Shown: positions 17,152 to 26,586, counted from the stretch's first letter. The stretch is 64,000 bases of DNA from Geosporobacter ferrireducens (GCF_001750685.1 NZ_CP017269.1:3017416-3081415); one strand, 5' to 3'. Notes: generated by a model not told the origin, from the sequence alone. A program made the numbers and translations.

Positions 17152-18933
17152 ATGGAAAAGGATTATAGGTTCAAGGTGAACCTAGGTGGGATGATCGATA
17201 TATTGTCCAATCATCTGTATAGCAGTCCGGATGTTTTTGTACGGGAACTCTTGCAAAATGCAGTAGATGCTATAAATGCCAGAAAGAAGTCAGAGAATTT
17301 TTGGCCGGATGGAAAGATTACCATAAGCTTAATAGAAGATACCATTATCTTCGAGGATAATGGCATCGGTTTGACAGAAGAAGAGATACATAAGTTTGTT
17401 GCTATAATAGGGGAGTCTTCGAAAAAAGATTTAATAAGCGGCAAGATAGAAGATGACTATATTGGAAAATTTGGTATCGGATTATTATCTTGTTTCATGA
17501 TTTCAGATGAAATTAATTTAGTTACACGGTCTATAAATGAAGAATCTGGCTATCATTGGACCGGTAAACCTGATGGAACCTATAGTATAAAAAGGATCGC
17601 CGGTGAAATTGGTTATGGAACAATCATATACCTTAGGGGCAAAAAGGGTAGTGAAGTTTATTACAATGATGAAAACCTGGTCCAACTGATTCGATACTAT
17701 GGTCTGGCACTGCCGATTCCAATATTTTTCAACAAAAACGGAAGTGAACGCAGGATAAACGAAAGTACCTTTATATGGGATGACAGATCTTTATCAAAAA
17801 ATGATGTCCTGGCTATGGGCAAAGAAATATTTAATGAGGAATTTATTGACTATATACCTATGGAATCGAAAAGTGCCCAGGTTAAGGGGATTGCCTACAT
17901 TGTTTCTCGAAAAGTAGGTATTAAGGCAAAAAACTCCCATAGGATTTATCTTAAAAGTATGCTGCTGACAGAGAAAGGAGATAATTTACTTCCCGAGTGG
18001 GCTTTTTTTGTGAAGTGTATTATTAATACAAATTTACTCAGGCCTACGGCATCCAGAGAAACCTTTTATGAAGATGATTTACTGGATAAGACCCGTGATG
18101 AATTAGGAGAATGTATCATACACTATTTGTCCAATATTGCTGTTACCGATACAGAAAAGCTTTCTCAAATCGTGAGTATCCATGATTTGGCGATAAAAAG
18201 CCTTGCGGTAGAGAATGACAACTTGCATAAAGTATTTTTTGATTATCTGCTATTTCAAACATCTCAAGGAACCAAAAGCGGCTATGAGCTGAGAACACAA
18301 TATAAAATCCTTCAATATACCAACTCGGTAGATAAGTTTAAACAAATCTCACCTATTTTTACAGCTCAAGATAAATTATTGATAAATGGGGGATATGTAT
18401 ATATTGCAGAATTGATTGAAATGCTAGGATATTTGCATGAAGAAGTCAAGGTAGAGTTGGTGAATACCGATGATGTGGTTGAGATCATGGAGGATTTAAC
18501 CTATGAAGAAGAAGAATTTTCTTATGGCTTACTAAAGATAGCTAATATCGTTCTGAACAAATTTAATTGCCAAGCAAGTATAAAGCACTTTAAACCGAAG
18601 GAAATGCCAACCCTTTATACAATGGATACCCACGCCATGTTCTATAGGGACTTGATAGAGAATAAAGAAAAGAGCCGTAGTTCCTTTGGTGATATTTTGG
18701 ACGGATTTATTGATGAATATGAGGGAAGTTCCTATTCTAATCTATGCTTTAACTTTGATAATCCTCTTATTCAAAAACTAATGACGCTAACAGAGGAAGT
18801 TGCTTTAAAAAATGCAGTTGAACTATTATATGTGCAATCTCTTCTTATGGGTCATTTCCCTTTGAGATATAATGAGATGCGGGTTTTAAATAATGGAATC
18901 ATATCACTGATTGAATGGGGGATCAATAAATGA
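17152..18933 (+). CDS. Hsp90-like ATPase, divergent HtpG-type
   Basis: The 593-residue protein has a GHKL ATPase domain at the N-terminus with N-box VRELLQNAVDAI, G1 box FEDNGIGLTEEEI and G2 box GKFGIGLLSCFMI, followed by an Hsp90-like middle domain (LPEWAFFVKCIINTNLLRP then TASRETFYEDDLL, the counterpart of the conserved SRE region). The C-terminal third does not resemble HtpG. GGAGGATTTTT supports ATG at 17152. It overlaps the next gene by ATGA, so the two products are likely made together. A specialised chaperone or signalling ATPase is more likely than the housekeeping HtpG. Confidence 0.85.
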   Translation: MEKDYRFKVNLGGMIDILSNHLYSSPDVFVRELLQNAVDAINARKKSENFWPDGKITISLIEDTIIFEDNGIGLTEEEIHKFVAIIGESSKKDLISGKIEDDYIGKFGIGLLSCFMISDEINLVTRSINEESGYHWTGKPDGTYSIKRIAGEIGYGTIIYLRGKKGSEVYYNDENLVQLIRYYGLALPIPIFFNKNGSERRINESTFIWDDRSLSKNDVLAMGKEIFNEEFIDYIPMESKSAQVKGIAYIVSRKVGIKAKNSHRIYLKSMLLTEKGDNLLPEWAFFVKCIINTNLLRPTASRETFYEDDLLDKTRDELGECIIHYLSNIAVTDTEKLSQIVSIHDLAIKSLAVENDNLHKVFFDYLLFQTSQGTKSGYELRTQYKILQYTNSVDKFKQISPIFTAQDKLLINGGYVYIAELIEMLGYLHEEVKVELVNTDDVVEIMEDLTYEEEEFSYGLLKIANIVLNKFNCQASIKHFKPKEMPTLYTMDTHAMFYRDLIENKEKSRSSFGDILDGFIDEYEGSSYSNLCFNFDNPLIQKLMTLTEEVALKNAVELLYVQSLLMGHFPLRYNEMRVLNNGIISLIEWGINK

Positions 18934-20030
18934 GCAGTCAGTTAGATGCATTGTTGGATATAATCGAGAAGGCACCGGATGGTCTTGCAAAGATTCCTCT
19001 TATTGAGGAAGCAATCAGACTTGCAGACTGTGAGAACAATTTAAGGCAGCAGCTGGCCTTAAGGGAGCAGCTCATATATCAAAGCGGCTACTATGGAGAT
19101 GCTTTTAAAATCATCACTACTTTTCCCAGATATCTGTCCCTGATCGATGAGAATAGTGACAAAGTTGGCAGAAATGAACATTATGACTTATTATGGGCCT
19201 TTAAATATGTAATAAATAATGGGATAAGTTTCTATCAAATTCCATGGGAAAAGATTTACGCTTTGTGTGAAGAGTTTAAAAACCGCTGTATTCAGTATGG
19301 TTATTCTTTAAGATTTTATTATTTTATGCAGGCTGCATATGGCATTTATTTTAGTAGAGATGAGGAAATCAGAGAGTTCTTTAGCAAATATCAATCTTGT
19401 AAGAGAGACCGTTTAAGCAACTGTGAAGCCTGTGAGCTAAGCTTTGATGTGGCTTGCTACCTTCATTTTGATCAATTGGAGGAGGCGCTGGAAACAGCAA
19501 AACCTTTATTTTCAGGGGAAAAAAAGTGTGGTCACGTACCCCATGAGACCTATCAGAAATTTCTTTACCACTATGTTACAAAGGGTAAATTGGAAGAAGC
19601 AGAAAAAATACTGGACAAATCCTATAAACTAATCTATAAAAACCAGGCTTTTCTTGGAGACTTGGATGGACATCTTCTCTATTACGCAATTACCGATCCA
19701 ATTAAAGGTATAAAAATTTTTTCCAGGCATCTTCAGTGGGTCTTAGACTCAAAAAAGGAGTGGAGTAAATTAAGCTTTTATGCAGCTTCCTGGATGCTGT
19801 GGGAAAATGTCAGCCTGCGGAGTAAACGGAAAGAGTATGTATTGAAGCTGCCCCAAAATGCACCATTCACGGAGCAGGATGGAAAATACAAAGTAGAGGA
19901 GATAATGGAACATTGTAAAAATCAGGCTTTAAGTATAGCTGCTAAATTTGATAAAAGGGACGGGCAGCCGACGGGATCGAAATATATTGATGAAATAAGG
20001 ACGGCCATTATGTCCCGTAGGGGGCTTTAG
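18930..20030 (+). CDS. Helical-repeat partner of the Hsp90-like ATPase
   Basis: I do not recognise a named family. The 366-residue protein is predicted from its composition to be all-helical; pairs of amphipathic helices such as QLEEALETAKPLFSG and GKLEEAEKILDKSYKLIY look like TPR units around residues 170-250. It contains an unusual number of aromatic residues and several cysteines but no signal peptide or membrane helix. Strict translational coupling to the Hsp90-like gene suggests a co-chaperone or client adaptor. Confidence 0.65.
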   Translation: MSSQLDALLDIIEKAPDGLAKIPLIEEAIRLADCENNLRQQLALREQLIYQSGYYGDAFKIITTFPRYLSLIDENSDKVGRNEHYDLLWAFKYVINNGISFYQIPWEKIYALCEEFKNRCIQYGYSLRFYYFMQAAYGIYFSRDEEIREFFSKYQSCKRDRLSNCEACELSFDVACYLHFDQLEEALETAKPLFSGEKKCGHVPHETYQKFLYHYVTKGKLEEAEKILDKSYKLIYKNQAFLGDLDGHLLYYAITDPIKGIKIFSRHLQWVLDSKKEWSKLSFYAASWMLWENVSLRSKRKEYVLKLPQNAPFTEQDGKYKVEEIMEHCKNQALSIAAKFDKRDGQPTGSKYIDEIRTAIMSRRGL

Positions 20031-20075
20031 GGACTCTAAGAAGGTTTGTGACTGCTTATTTTATGGCGGATCGAC

Positions 20076-20130
20076 GAGGGCATCGATCCCTACGCTCCTG
20101 TTTTAGGTTTTTGTAGGGAACGGTGCCCTC
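20076..20130. repeat. REP-like imperfect hairpin
   Basis: GAGGGCATCGATCCCTAC (20076-20093) and GTAGGGAACGGTGCCCTC (20113-20130) pair in 16 of 18 positions, flanked by GGATCGAC. The GTAGGG...GCCCTC style and higher G+C than its surroundings resemble dispersed palindromic repeats of clostridial genomes. Only one copy is in the window. Confidence 0.55.
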
Positions 20131-20261
20131 AGCGTTTTGTTAAACCCTAAGCTTCTCAATTATATATCTATACATGATACAATTGTAAAGAATTCTATAT
20201 TATGATATATTGTTCTCATGAGGGCTACTTGGAAAATATACCAAAACAGGGGAGGATACGT

Positions 20262-20936
20262 ATGGCTATTTTGACAAGATTCAGAGATATTATGACAAGT
20301 AACATCAACGCGTTATTGGATAAAGTAGAAGATCCTGAAAAGATGATAGAGCAGTGTTTGCGAAATCTCAATAGTGATTTGGGAAAAGTTAAAGCTGAAA
20401 CGGCTGCGATTATAGCAGAAGAGTACCGGGCCAAAAGAGCATTGGATGAACTTATAGAAGAGATGAGCAAAATGCAGAATTATGCTGTCAGAGCTTTAGA
20501 GGAAAATAATGAAAAAGATGCCAGAAAGTTTTTAGAAAGAAAATCTACTTTAGCAGCAAAGGAAGCGGGGCTTAAGGAAGCCTATGAGTTAGCAGCATCC
20601 AATGCTGGTAAAATGAGAGAAATGCATGATAAACTGGTTACCGATATCCGGGAGCTGGAATCCCGTAAGGACATGATTAAGGGAAAACTGGCTGTTGCAA
20701 AAACGCAGGAAAGAATAAACAGAATCAGTTCTTCTGTAAATAGTGCCAATAATTCCCTATCCGCTTTTGATAGAATGGAAGAGAAGGCAAATCTGGCTCT
20801 TGATAAAGCAAATGCCATGGCAGATCTAAATGCAGGACCAAAGGACGACATAAAAGATTTAGAGGCTAAATATGATAATACTACAAACATAGATAGCGAA
20901 TTGGAGGCCCTAAAGGCAAGTTTAAAAAACAAGTAG
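20262..20936 (+). CDS. pspA: PspA/IM30 family membrane-stress protein
   Basis: The 224-residue, almost entirely coiled-coil protein begins with MAILTRFRDIMTSNINALLD and KVEDPEKMIEQCLRNL, the PspA N-terminal amphipathic helix and start of the first coil. GGGGAGG with suitable spacing supports ATG at 20262. PspA/IM30 proteins assemble on stressed membranes to stop leakage. Gene order with the three genes that follow matches Bacillus subtilis ydjF(pspA)-ydjG-ydjH-ydjI, in which the partners recruit PspA to the membrane. Confidence 0.93.
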   Translation: MAILTRFRDIMTSNINALLDKVEDPEKMIEQCLRNLNSDLGKVKAETAAIIAEEYRAKRALDELIEEMSKMQNYAVRALEENNEKDARKFLERKSTLAAKEAGLKEAYELAASNAGKMREMHDKLVTDIRELESRKDMIKGKLAVAKTQERINRISSSVNSANNSLSAFDRMEEKANLALDKANAMADLNAGPKDDIKDLEAKYDNTTNIDSELEALKASLKNK

Positions 20937-20950
20937 TCTTTATACAAATG

Positions 20951-20979
20951 AAGCTGTAGCCGTGATCTACAGCTTTTAT
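20951..20979 (+). terminator. Terminator-like hairpin after pspA
   Basis: AAGCTGTAG and CTACAGCTT form a 9-bp stem followed by TTATG. Incomplete termination here would give more pspA message than ydjGHI message. Confidence 0.6.
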
Positions 20980-21059
20980 GATATGCTGGAAACGATGAAT
21001 TTATTAAGGGGTCTTCTCTGGTATTTTTAAGGTTCTATCTATAGTGGGAGGTGGGAAAG

Positions 21060-22085
21060 ATGGTCATCCATTATAAGTGCCCGGATTGTGGTGCGGATAT
21101 GGTTTTTGATAGTGAATCAGGAAAGTTATCCTGTGATAGTTGTGGAAGAAAGAACAATGTAGAAGATTTTCCAAAAGAGTTTATATTGAATGCATTTGCA
21201 GAAGGAGAAGCTGTGGAGTATCATTGTAAAAACTGTGGGGCAGTGATATTGACGGATGCAGATACTACGGCGACGACTTGCAGCTTTTGCGGAGCAGGTG
21301 TTGTACTGGGTGACAGACTGGCTGGCAATATGGCTCCTGCTAAAGTTATCCCCTTTACAATTAGCAAAGAGAAGGCTATGCAAGCATTCAAAGCTTGGTG
21401 CAAAAATGGACTCTTGACACCAAAGGGATTTATGACAGCAGATAGGATAAAGAGTATAACAGGAATCTATGTTCCTTTCTGGTTATATGATTTGAACAGT
21501 AAAGCCCATGCAGATGCTGTCTGCACAAAGGTCAGAAGCTACAGCAGAGGGGATTACATATATACAGAGACCAGTTATTATGATGTGCACCGAAGCCTAG
21601 ATCTTCATTATATAAAGGTACCGGTAGATGCATCGGAAAAAATGAACGATCAGTTAATGGATAAGCTGGAGCCCTATGATTATAATCATCTAAAGGATTT
21701 TAATACCCCCTACTTAGCAGGCTATATTGCTGAGAAATATAATTATAATGATAAGCAGTTGTTTTCAAGGGTAAAGTCTAGAATAGACAACTATGTAGAA
21801 TCCTATATCAGCTCTACGATTACTGGATACAGTACTACGGCATATAGGAGCAAGCATATTGATACGAGGCAAAAACATGCTTATTATACACTATTTCCCG
21901 TATGGATGGTATGCTATGACTATAATCAGTCGGAACATATTTTTGCAATGAATGGTCAGACAGGGAAGATCGTAGGAAAACCTCCGGTCAGTTATGGAAA
22001 AGTGGCTGCCTGGTTTGCAGGTATTGCCGGCATTACATTTATCGTACTGAAATCGGCAGCATGGATCAGCGGAGGTGGCTTTTAG
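21060..22085 (+). CDS. ydjG: Zinc-ribbon protein, YdjG-like PspA partner
   Basis: The 341-residue protein has two zinc ribbons at the N-terminus (CPDCGADMVF to CDSCG, and CKNCGAVI to CSFCGAGVV), a central domain and a C-terminal membrane helix (about 318-335). Domain order and length match B. subtilis YdjG (about 341 residues). GGGAGGTGGG supports ATG at 21060. It overlaps the next start by one base (TAGTG). Confidence 0.85.
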   Translation: MVIHYKCPDCGADMVFDSESGKLSCDSCGRKNNVEDFPKEFILNAFAEGEAVEYHCKNCGAVILTDADTTATTCSFCGAGVVLGDRLAGNMAPAKVIPFTISKEKAMQAFKAWCKNGLLTPKGFMTADRIKSITGIYVPFWLYDLNSKAHADAVCTKVRSYSRGDYIYTETSYYDVHRSLDLHYIKVPVDASEKMNDQLMDKLEPYDYNHLKDFNTPYLAGYIAEKYNYNDKQLFSRVKSRIDNYVESYISSTITGYSTTAYRSKHIDTRQKHAYYTLFPVWMVCYDYNQSEHIFAMNGQTGKIVGKPPVSYGKVAAWFAGIAGITFIVLKSAAWISGGGF

Positions 22086-22894
22086 TGAAAAACCGGTTGT
22101 ATTTAAGAAGATTTTCAGTGATTATGTTGATAATATTTATGGTGTTTGGTGTTCATCCCGTAATGGCTGCAGAAAAGGCAAATCAAAAAGTTTATGATTT
22201 TGCCGAGCTTTTAACGGCAGAGGAAGCAGCAAAACTAGAGGGGATATCAGATAAATACAGTCAAAAAAGACAGGTAGATATTATCATATTAACCGCCAAG
22301 GATACGCAAGGTAAAGATGTTGTAACGTATATGGAAGACTTTTATGACGAAAAAGGATTGGGATACGACAAGCCCCATGGGAATACTGTGATTTTGACCA
22401 TTGACATGGAGCACCGGGAAGTGTATGTTGCAGGTTTTTATAAAGGAGAGAAATATCTGGATGATAGCAGGTGCGATTTGATCCGGAAGAAAATAACCCC
22501 AGATTTATCTGGAGGAAACTATTATGAAGCTTTCCATTCTTTTATAAAACTATCTTATCAATATATGGGCATAAAGCCAGGAGTAAACCCGGAAAAAATA
22601 TTATTTAAGTTATGGTTTCAAGTACTTGTTGCCATAATCGTTGCCAGTGTCAGTGTTGTGACGATGGCATACCATTCTGGGGGCAGGTCTACCACTGGAG
22701 GGAGTACCTATTTGGATGCCAAGAATTCAGGGATAACCAATCGAAGAGATGTCTATATAAGGACGGAAACCACCAAACGAAAAAAACCGTCTAATGAGAA
22801 AAAGAGCGGCGGCGGCAGTCTTGGAGGAGGCAGCTTTGGTGGAGGCATGTCCGGAGGCGGACATTCTCATAGCGGAAGCAGGGGAAGTTTCTAA
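22085..22894 (+). CDS. ydjH: TPM-domain membrane protein, YdjH-like
   Basis: Signal-like N-terminal helix (about 8-26, ending VMAAEKA), then a TPM domain (VYDFAELLTAEEAAKLEGIS; GNTVILTIDMEHREVYVAGF), one membrane helix (about 180-200) and a low-complexity tail rich in Gly, Ser and His (GGGSFGGGMSGGGHSHSGS). The 269-residue length is close to YdjH (about 254). GGAGG followed by 9 bases supports GTG at 22085. TPM domains often occur with membrane-protein quality control; here the neighbours indicate the PspA system. Confidence 0.85.
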   Translation: MKNRLYLRRFSVIMLIIFMVFGVHPVMAAEKANQKVYDFAELLTAEEAAKLEGISDKYSQKRQVDIIILTAKDTQGKDVVTYMEDFYDEKGLGYDKPHGNTVILTIDMEHREVYVAGFYKGEKYLDDSRCDLIRKKITPDLSGGNYYEAFHSFIKLSYQYMGIKPGVNPEKILFKLWFQVLVAIIVASVSVVTMAYHSGGRSTTGGSTYLDAKNSGITNRRDVYIRTETTKRKKPSNEKKSGGGSLGGGSFGGGMSGGGHSHSGSRGSF

Positions 22895-22924
22895 TATTAC
22901 AGCCATGTGGAGGGAAGGATCAAT

Positions 22925-23869
22925 ATGATTTTTAGAAAGCAATTTGCCAATGTAGTAGAGTGGGAAGAATTTAGAGATGACATGATTTTTTGGAAATGGA
23001 GTAACCGGGAAATAAAAAAAGGGAGCAGGTTAATTATTCGGCCGGGGCAAGATGCCATATTTTTAAATTCCGGAAGAGTGGAAGGAATATTTAAAGATGA
23101 AGGAGATTATGATATTGAGTCACAAATTATTCCATTCCTATCTACACTGAAGGGGTTTAAGTTTGGATTCAACAGCGGAATGCGGGCAGAAGTATTGTTT
23201 GTAAATACTAAGGAATTTACAGTAAAATGGGGCACGAAAAATGCTATTCATATACCCCACCCGCAACTACCAGGAGGTATACCTATACGGGCGAACGGTA
23301 CATTTAATGTGAAAGTCCATGATTATGTGGCGTTAATAGACAAAATTGCCGGGATAAAGGAAGCTTATTTTGTAGAGGATGTAAAACTAAGGATCGTGTC
23401 TGCTTTGGACCAGCTTCTAATGAAATGGATTAGCAGAGAAGGAAAAGATATGTTTAATCTTCAAGCCAATGCTTTTGATATTGCTAAAGGAATAAGAGAA
23501 GATTTAGATATGATTATCTTGAAGGATGGACTTACGATTACCGGATTTAATATTATTAGCTTTAATTATCCTGAAGAAATACAAAAAATGATCACTAAAA
23601 CGGCTTCCCACAGTATGGTTGGAGATATGGGAAAATACCAGCAAGTAGAAATGGTGGACGGCATTGCATCGGGACGGGTTAAAGGAGGAGGTGCCGCTTC
23701 TGATATGGTCGGTATGATGATGGGAATGAATGTAGCCAGTGAAATGATGAAACAAATGAATCAGGATCAAAAAACGGCTTCGCAAAAAAGGCCGAATTTT
23801 TGTCCTAACTGTGGCACCAAAACAGGTGAAGGCAATTTTTGCTCCAACTGTGGAGAAAAACTAATATAA
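22925..23869 (+). CDS. ydjI: SPFH-domain protein with C-terminal zinc ribbon, YdjI-like
   Basis: The 314-residue protein starts with the typical FRKQFANVVEWEEF, carries an SPFH/band-7-like core (IRPGQDAIFLNSGRVEGIF; GTFNVKVHDYVALIDKI), a Met- and Gly-rich segment (MVGMMMGMNVASEMMKQMN) and a terminal zinc ribbon CPNCGTKTGEGNFCSNCG. Length and order match B. subtilis YdjI. ATG at 22925 follows GGAGGGAAGGA. Probably scaffolds PspA at stressed membrane patches together with YdjG and YdjH. Confidence 0.87.
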   Translation: MIFRKQFANVVEWEEFRDDMIFWKWSNREIKKGSRLIIRPGQDAIFLNSGRVEGIFKDEGDYDIESQIIPFLSTLKGFKFGFNSGMRAEVLFVNTKEFTVKWGTKNAIHIPHPQLPGGIPIRANGTFNVKVHDYVALIDKIAGIKEAYFVEDVKLRIVSALDQLLMKWISREGKDMFNLQANAFDIAKGIREDLDMIILKDGLTITGFNIISFNYPEEIQKMITKTASHSMVGDMGKYQQVEMVDGIASGRVKGGGAASDMVGMMMGMNVASEMMKQMNQDQKTASQKRPNFCPNCGTKTGEGNFCSNCGEKLI

Positions 23870-23878
23870 CGTCGATTG

Positions 23879-23912
23879 CAACTTAAAGTTGACATCTTGC
23901 AAGTTTAAGTTG
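23879..23912. promoter_or_regulatory. Inverted repeat upstream of the XRE regulator
   Basis: CAACTTAAA (23879-23887) and TTTAAGTTG (23904-23912) form a 9-bp dyad, with TTGACA at 23889-23894 inside it. Position suggests an autoregulatory operator. No good -10 box is visible at the right distance. Confidence 0.4.
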
Positions 23913-23960
23913 GTAGCATCAATTTTTGATTTTAGGTATTATTTGATTGAGGTGATTGAA

Positions 23961-24380
23961 ATGAATTTCTATGAAAAACTACAAAAATTGAGAAAAAGGA
24001 ATGGCTTATCACAAGAACAACTTGCAGGTGAATTAGGGGTGTCACGACAAGCTGTTTCCAAGTGGGAGTCAGGACAAGGCTACCCGGAAATCGATAAAAT
24101 AATCCTCCTAAGTGATATTTTCAAAGTATCCTTAGATGATTTATTGAGAGAAGATAATCATATTGCAGTAAACAACGACAGTATAAAATTAGATTTAAAA
24201 GATATTTGGATTTTAATCAATCGTTCATTTAAGAAGATTTCTTATTCTTATCAAATTATTGTATGGATGGTTATAATTTGTACAGGAATCATTATTGTGT
24301 TTGGCGCTTTGAATTTAATATACACTATGGGGGCATATATTGGAAAACTTCTAAATTATGCCTATAGCCTTCACTTTTAA
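23961..24380 (+). CDS. XRE family regulator with membrane helix
   Basis: The 139-residue protein has an N-terminal XRE HTH (about 1-60: LQKLRKRNGLSQEQLAGELG; VSRQAVSKWESGQGYPEIDK) and a C-terminal hydrophobic segment (about 95-125) that would anchor it in the membrane. GAGGTGATTGAA supports ATG at 23961. Membrane-tethered XRE regulators of this form are frequent in Firmicutes; the signal is not known. Confidence 0.87.
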   Translation: MNFYEKLQKLRKRNGLSQEQLAGELGVSRQAVSKWESGQGYPEIDKIILLSDIFKVSLDDLLREDNHIAVNNDSIKLDLKDIWILINRSFKKISYSYQIIVWMVIICTGIIIVFGALNLIYTMGAYIGKLLNYAYSLHF

Positions 24381-24425
24381 AGGATTTTAAATTATGAAAT
24401 GAGTTTAAAATAATAAAATTAACAG

Positions 24426-24474
24426 AGTCTGTAGAATATTTCAATGGAGCGGAGAATATTCTACAGGCTTTTTT
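24426..24474 (+). terminator. Terminator after the XRE gene
   Basis: Stem GTCTGTAGAATATT paired with AATATTCTACAGGC, followed by TTTTTTATT. Confidence 0.85.
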
Positions 24475-24576
24475 ATTCGGGAAAAATTATATAAAATTTT
24501 TAAGAGAAGGGGAATATTTTGTGCGTAGTAATATATGAAAGACCGGTCATAAAAAATCAGTAAAGGGGTGAATATT

Positions 24577-25122
24577 TTGGAATACTCACAAAGTGCGCTT
24601 GTGGAAGGAATAAAGGCAAAGGATGTGGCTGCTTACAACTATATGATAAACAAATATACAAAGACAATTTATTATTTGGCCTATAATATTTTGTCGCCGG
24701 CGCTTGGTAAGGAGGATATTGAAGAGTGTGTATCGGATGTATTTCTGGATGCATGGATTAAAATCGATGAATTTAACCAGGAAAAAGGAAATTTCAGAAC
24801 ATGGCTTTTCATTCTAACAAAATATAAAGCACTTACATATAAACGCAAGAAAGCAACAAAAAATGTCGTTGATATTGAGGAGTTTCAAATAAAGGACAGC
24901 TATAACCTGGAGAAACAATTCTTTTTAAGGCAAGACCAGGAAAAGGTTGTAGAAATAATCAATTCTTTCAACCGAATAGACAAAGAAATATTTTTCAGAA
25001 GATATTTTTTTGATGAAAAAATAAGTGATTTGGAAAAAACTTTTAATTTATCCAGATCGGCTATAGACAATAGGCTTCTGAGAGGTAGAAAAATAATAAA
25101 GGAGGCATTAAATTATGAATGA
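24577..25122 (+). CDS. ECF-type RNA polymerase sigma factor
   Basis: The protein has region 2 (YMINKYTKTIYYLAYNIL; KEDIEECVSDVFLDAWIKID) and region 4 (FDEKISDLEKTFNLSRSAI; DNRLLRGRKIIKEAL). AAAGGGGTG followed by 7 bases supports TTG at 24577; GTG at 24568 is the alternative. It overlaps the following DUF4179 gene by 8 bases, the usual sign of a sigma/anti-sigma pair. Sequence differs clearly from the other sigma factor at 15169-15696. Confidence 0.88.
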   Translation: MEYSQSALVEGIKAKDVAAYNYMINKYTKTIYYLAYNILSPALGKEDIEECVSDVFLDAWIKIDEFNQEKGNFRTWLFILTKYKALTYKRKKATKNVVDIEEFQIKDSYNLEKQFFLRQDQEKVVEIINSFNRIDKEIFFRRYFFDEKISDLEKTFNLSRSAIDNRLLRGRKIIKEALNYE

Positions 25123-26458
25123 AGATAAACTAATTCACCTGTTAAACAGTTTGGATGATGATTTGGTGGAACAAGAAATGGATAAACTATTAGACGGAGT
25201 GGAAATAGATATGGATTCTATAAATAAAAAAGCTCACCAAAAACTAAACAGGAACAATAAAAAGATGAAAGGCAGAAAAAGATTTGCATATGCAGCTGTC
25301 GCCTGTCTATGCCTGTTAAGTGTAACAACCATATATGCCAATGATATTTCACAGGCAATAAAATCATTTTTTAATAAAACGCCAATATATTCAACGATTG
25401 TCGATGGAGAAGCCTATTACTTGAAAGAAAGATACGCGCTAAATGATCATATTACTCTAGAAAGTATAATGGTGTCCGAAGGCAACTTGGAAATGGAAAT
25501 AACCTCAAATTTAGACTCTAAGGAATTAAAGGATATAAACATTATACCCAAAAATAATCCGGATACAGTTTATTTTCCAGGAGGGTATTCTGAGGAGCAG
25601 GAGAAATATTACTTTCTCTTTATGAATAAAACAGAAGAAAACTACAATATTAAGCCTTTTAAGGATTTTAAACTTATCATTGCAGGAAACTCCTATGAGA
25701 TTTCATTGGAAAAAGCTAAAAGTTTAGATGCAGGCAGCGGAATTTATACTTCTAATGCAGCCACAAACGGTTTGGAAGGTATAAACATTGGGGCTAAAAT
25801 CATTGAGGGAAATGAAAAATTAAACATTCAGCTGATTGCCTCCTTTGAAGATAAAAATTTAAGGTTGGCTAAATATGGTAAACCAACAGAAGCAAGAGCA
25901 TCAGGAACATTCGAAAATCTAGGGAAGGATGGTTTAGTAAGCAGCGGTAGCGGATTACGAACCGATGACCTTTATGTATTTGACGGAACCGGTAATGAAT
26001 ACAGGCTTGAAACTCCAAAAGATTCAAAAGGCCGTCCGGTAACGGTATTTGAAACAAATGCACCCAAAGATAAAAAGCTTACACTGAAATTACCTGCAAT
26101 CATTGCTGCTTATCATGAAACAGTCGGTTCATTCTCCCTTGACATTCCTGATAAAGGGGAAGTAGCAGTGAATAAAGAAATCGACTTTACTATTCAAAAA
26201 GCTATAGTTAAAAATATTAAAAGAATATCACCGACATCTGCGGAAGTAGAATTTCAGTTAAATATCGGTGCTAATGAAAAAATTCGTATAAGATCGTTTA
26301 GTTTTTACAGCCCTGATATAAAGAAAGCATCTACAGAATTTAATGGAGATAAAGCTACAATGACTTTAGAATTTGATGAAAAGCTCGCTGCTACCAATCT
26401 TGAAATTAGTTATCCTAATTTTGTGATAAATGGAAATTGGATCATTGATATGCAGTAA
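25115..26458 (+). CDS. DUF4179 membrane protein, probable anti-sigma factor
   Basis: The 447-residue protein has a cytoplasmic segment of about 50 residues (KLIHLLNSLDDDLVEQEMDK), one membrane helix (about 53-72) and a large extracellular region that begins with the DUF4179 pattern (IKSFFNKTPIYSTIVDGEAY). The topology fits a regulator that binds the sigma factor inside the cell and senses outside. Overlap with the sigma gene gives the partner assignment. No lipobox or enzymatic motif is seen in the external part. Confidence 0.8.
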   Translation: MNEDKLIHLLNSLDDDLVEQEMDKLLDGVEIDMDSINKKAHQKLNRNNKKMKGRKRFAYAAVACLCLLSVTTIYANDISQAIKSFFNKTPIYSTIVDGEAYYLKERYALNDHITLESIMVSEGNLEMEITSNLDSKELKDINIIPKNNPDTVYFPGGYSEEQEKYYFLFMNKTEENYNIKPFKDFKLIIAGNSYEISLEKAKSLDAGSGIYTSNAATNGLEGINIGAKIIEGNEKLNIQLIASFEDKNLRLAKYGKPTEARASGTFENLGKDGLVSSGSGLRTDDLYVFDGTGNEYRLETPKDSKGRPVTVFETNAPKDKKLTLKLPAIIAAYHETVGSFSLDIPDKGEVAVNKEIDFTIQKAIVKNIKRISPTSAEVEFQLNIGANEKIRIRSFSFYSPDIKKASTEFNGDKATMTLEFDEKLAATNLEISYPNFVINGNWIIDMQ

Positions 26459-26551
26459 GCATGAGTAGAAAACAATCCTTCAGCTGGTAGGAACAAGGGG
26501 ACTGTTGCAGCGGTCCACTTGCAATTGCTGAAATTTAGATTTCAAAAGGAA

Positions 26552-26580
26552 TTGACAAATACTTTTCTTTTACTTATACT
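26552..26580 (+). promoter_or_regulatory. Promoter of the riboswitch-controlled antiporter gene
   Basis: TTGACA (26552-26557), 17-base spacer, TATACT (26575-26580). Transcription would start near 26587, at the 5' edge of the aptamer. Confidence 0.75.
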
Positions 26581-26586
26581 TAAATA

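Noticed and set aside
23504..23785. 93-codon minus-strand frame inside ydjI
   Set aside because: His-rich translation is an artefact of the opposite strand of a conserved gene.
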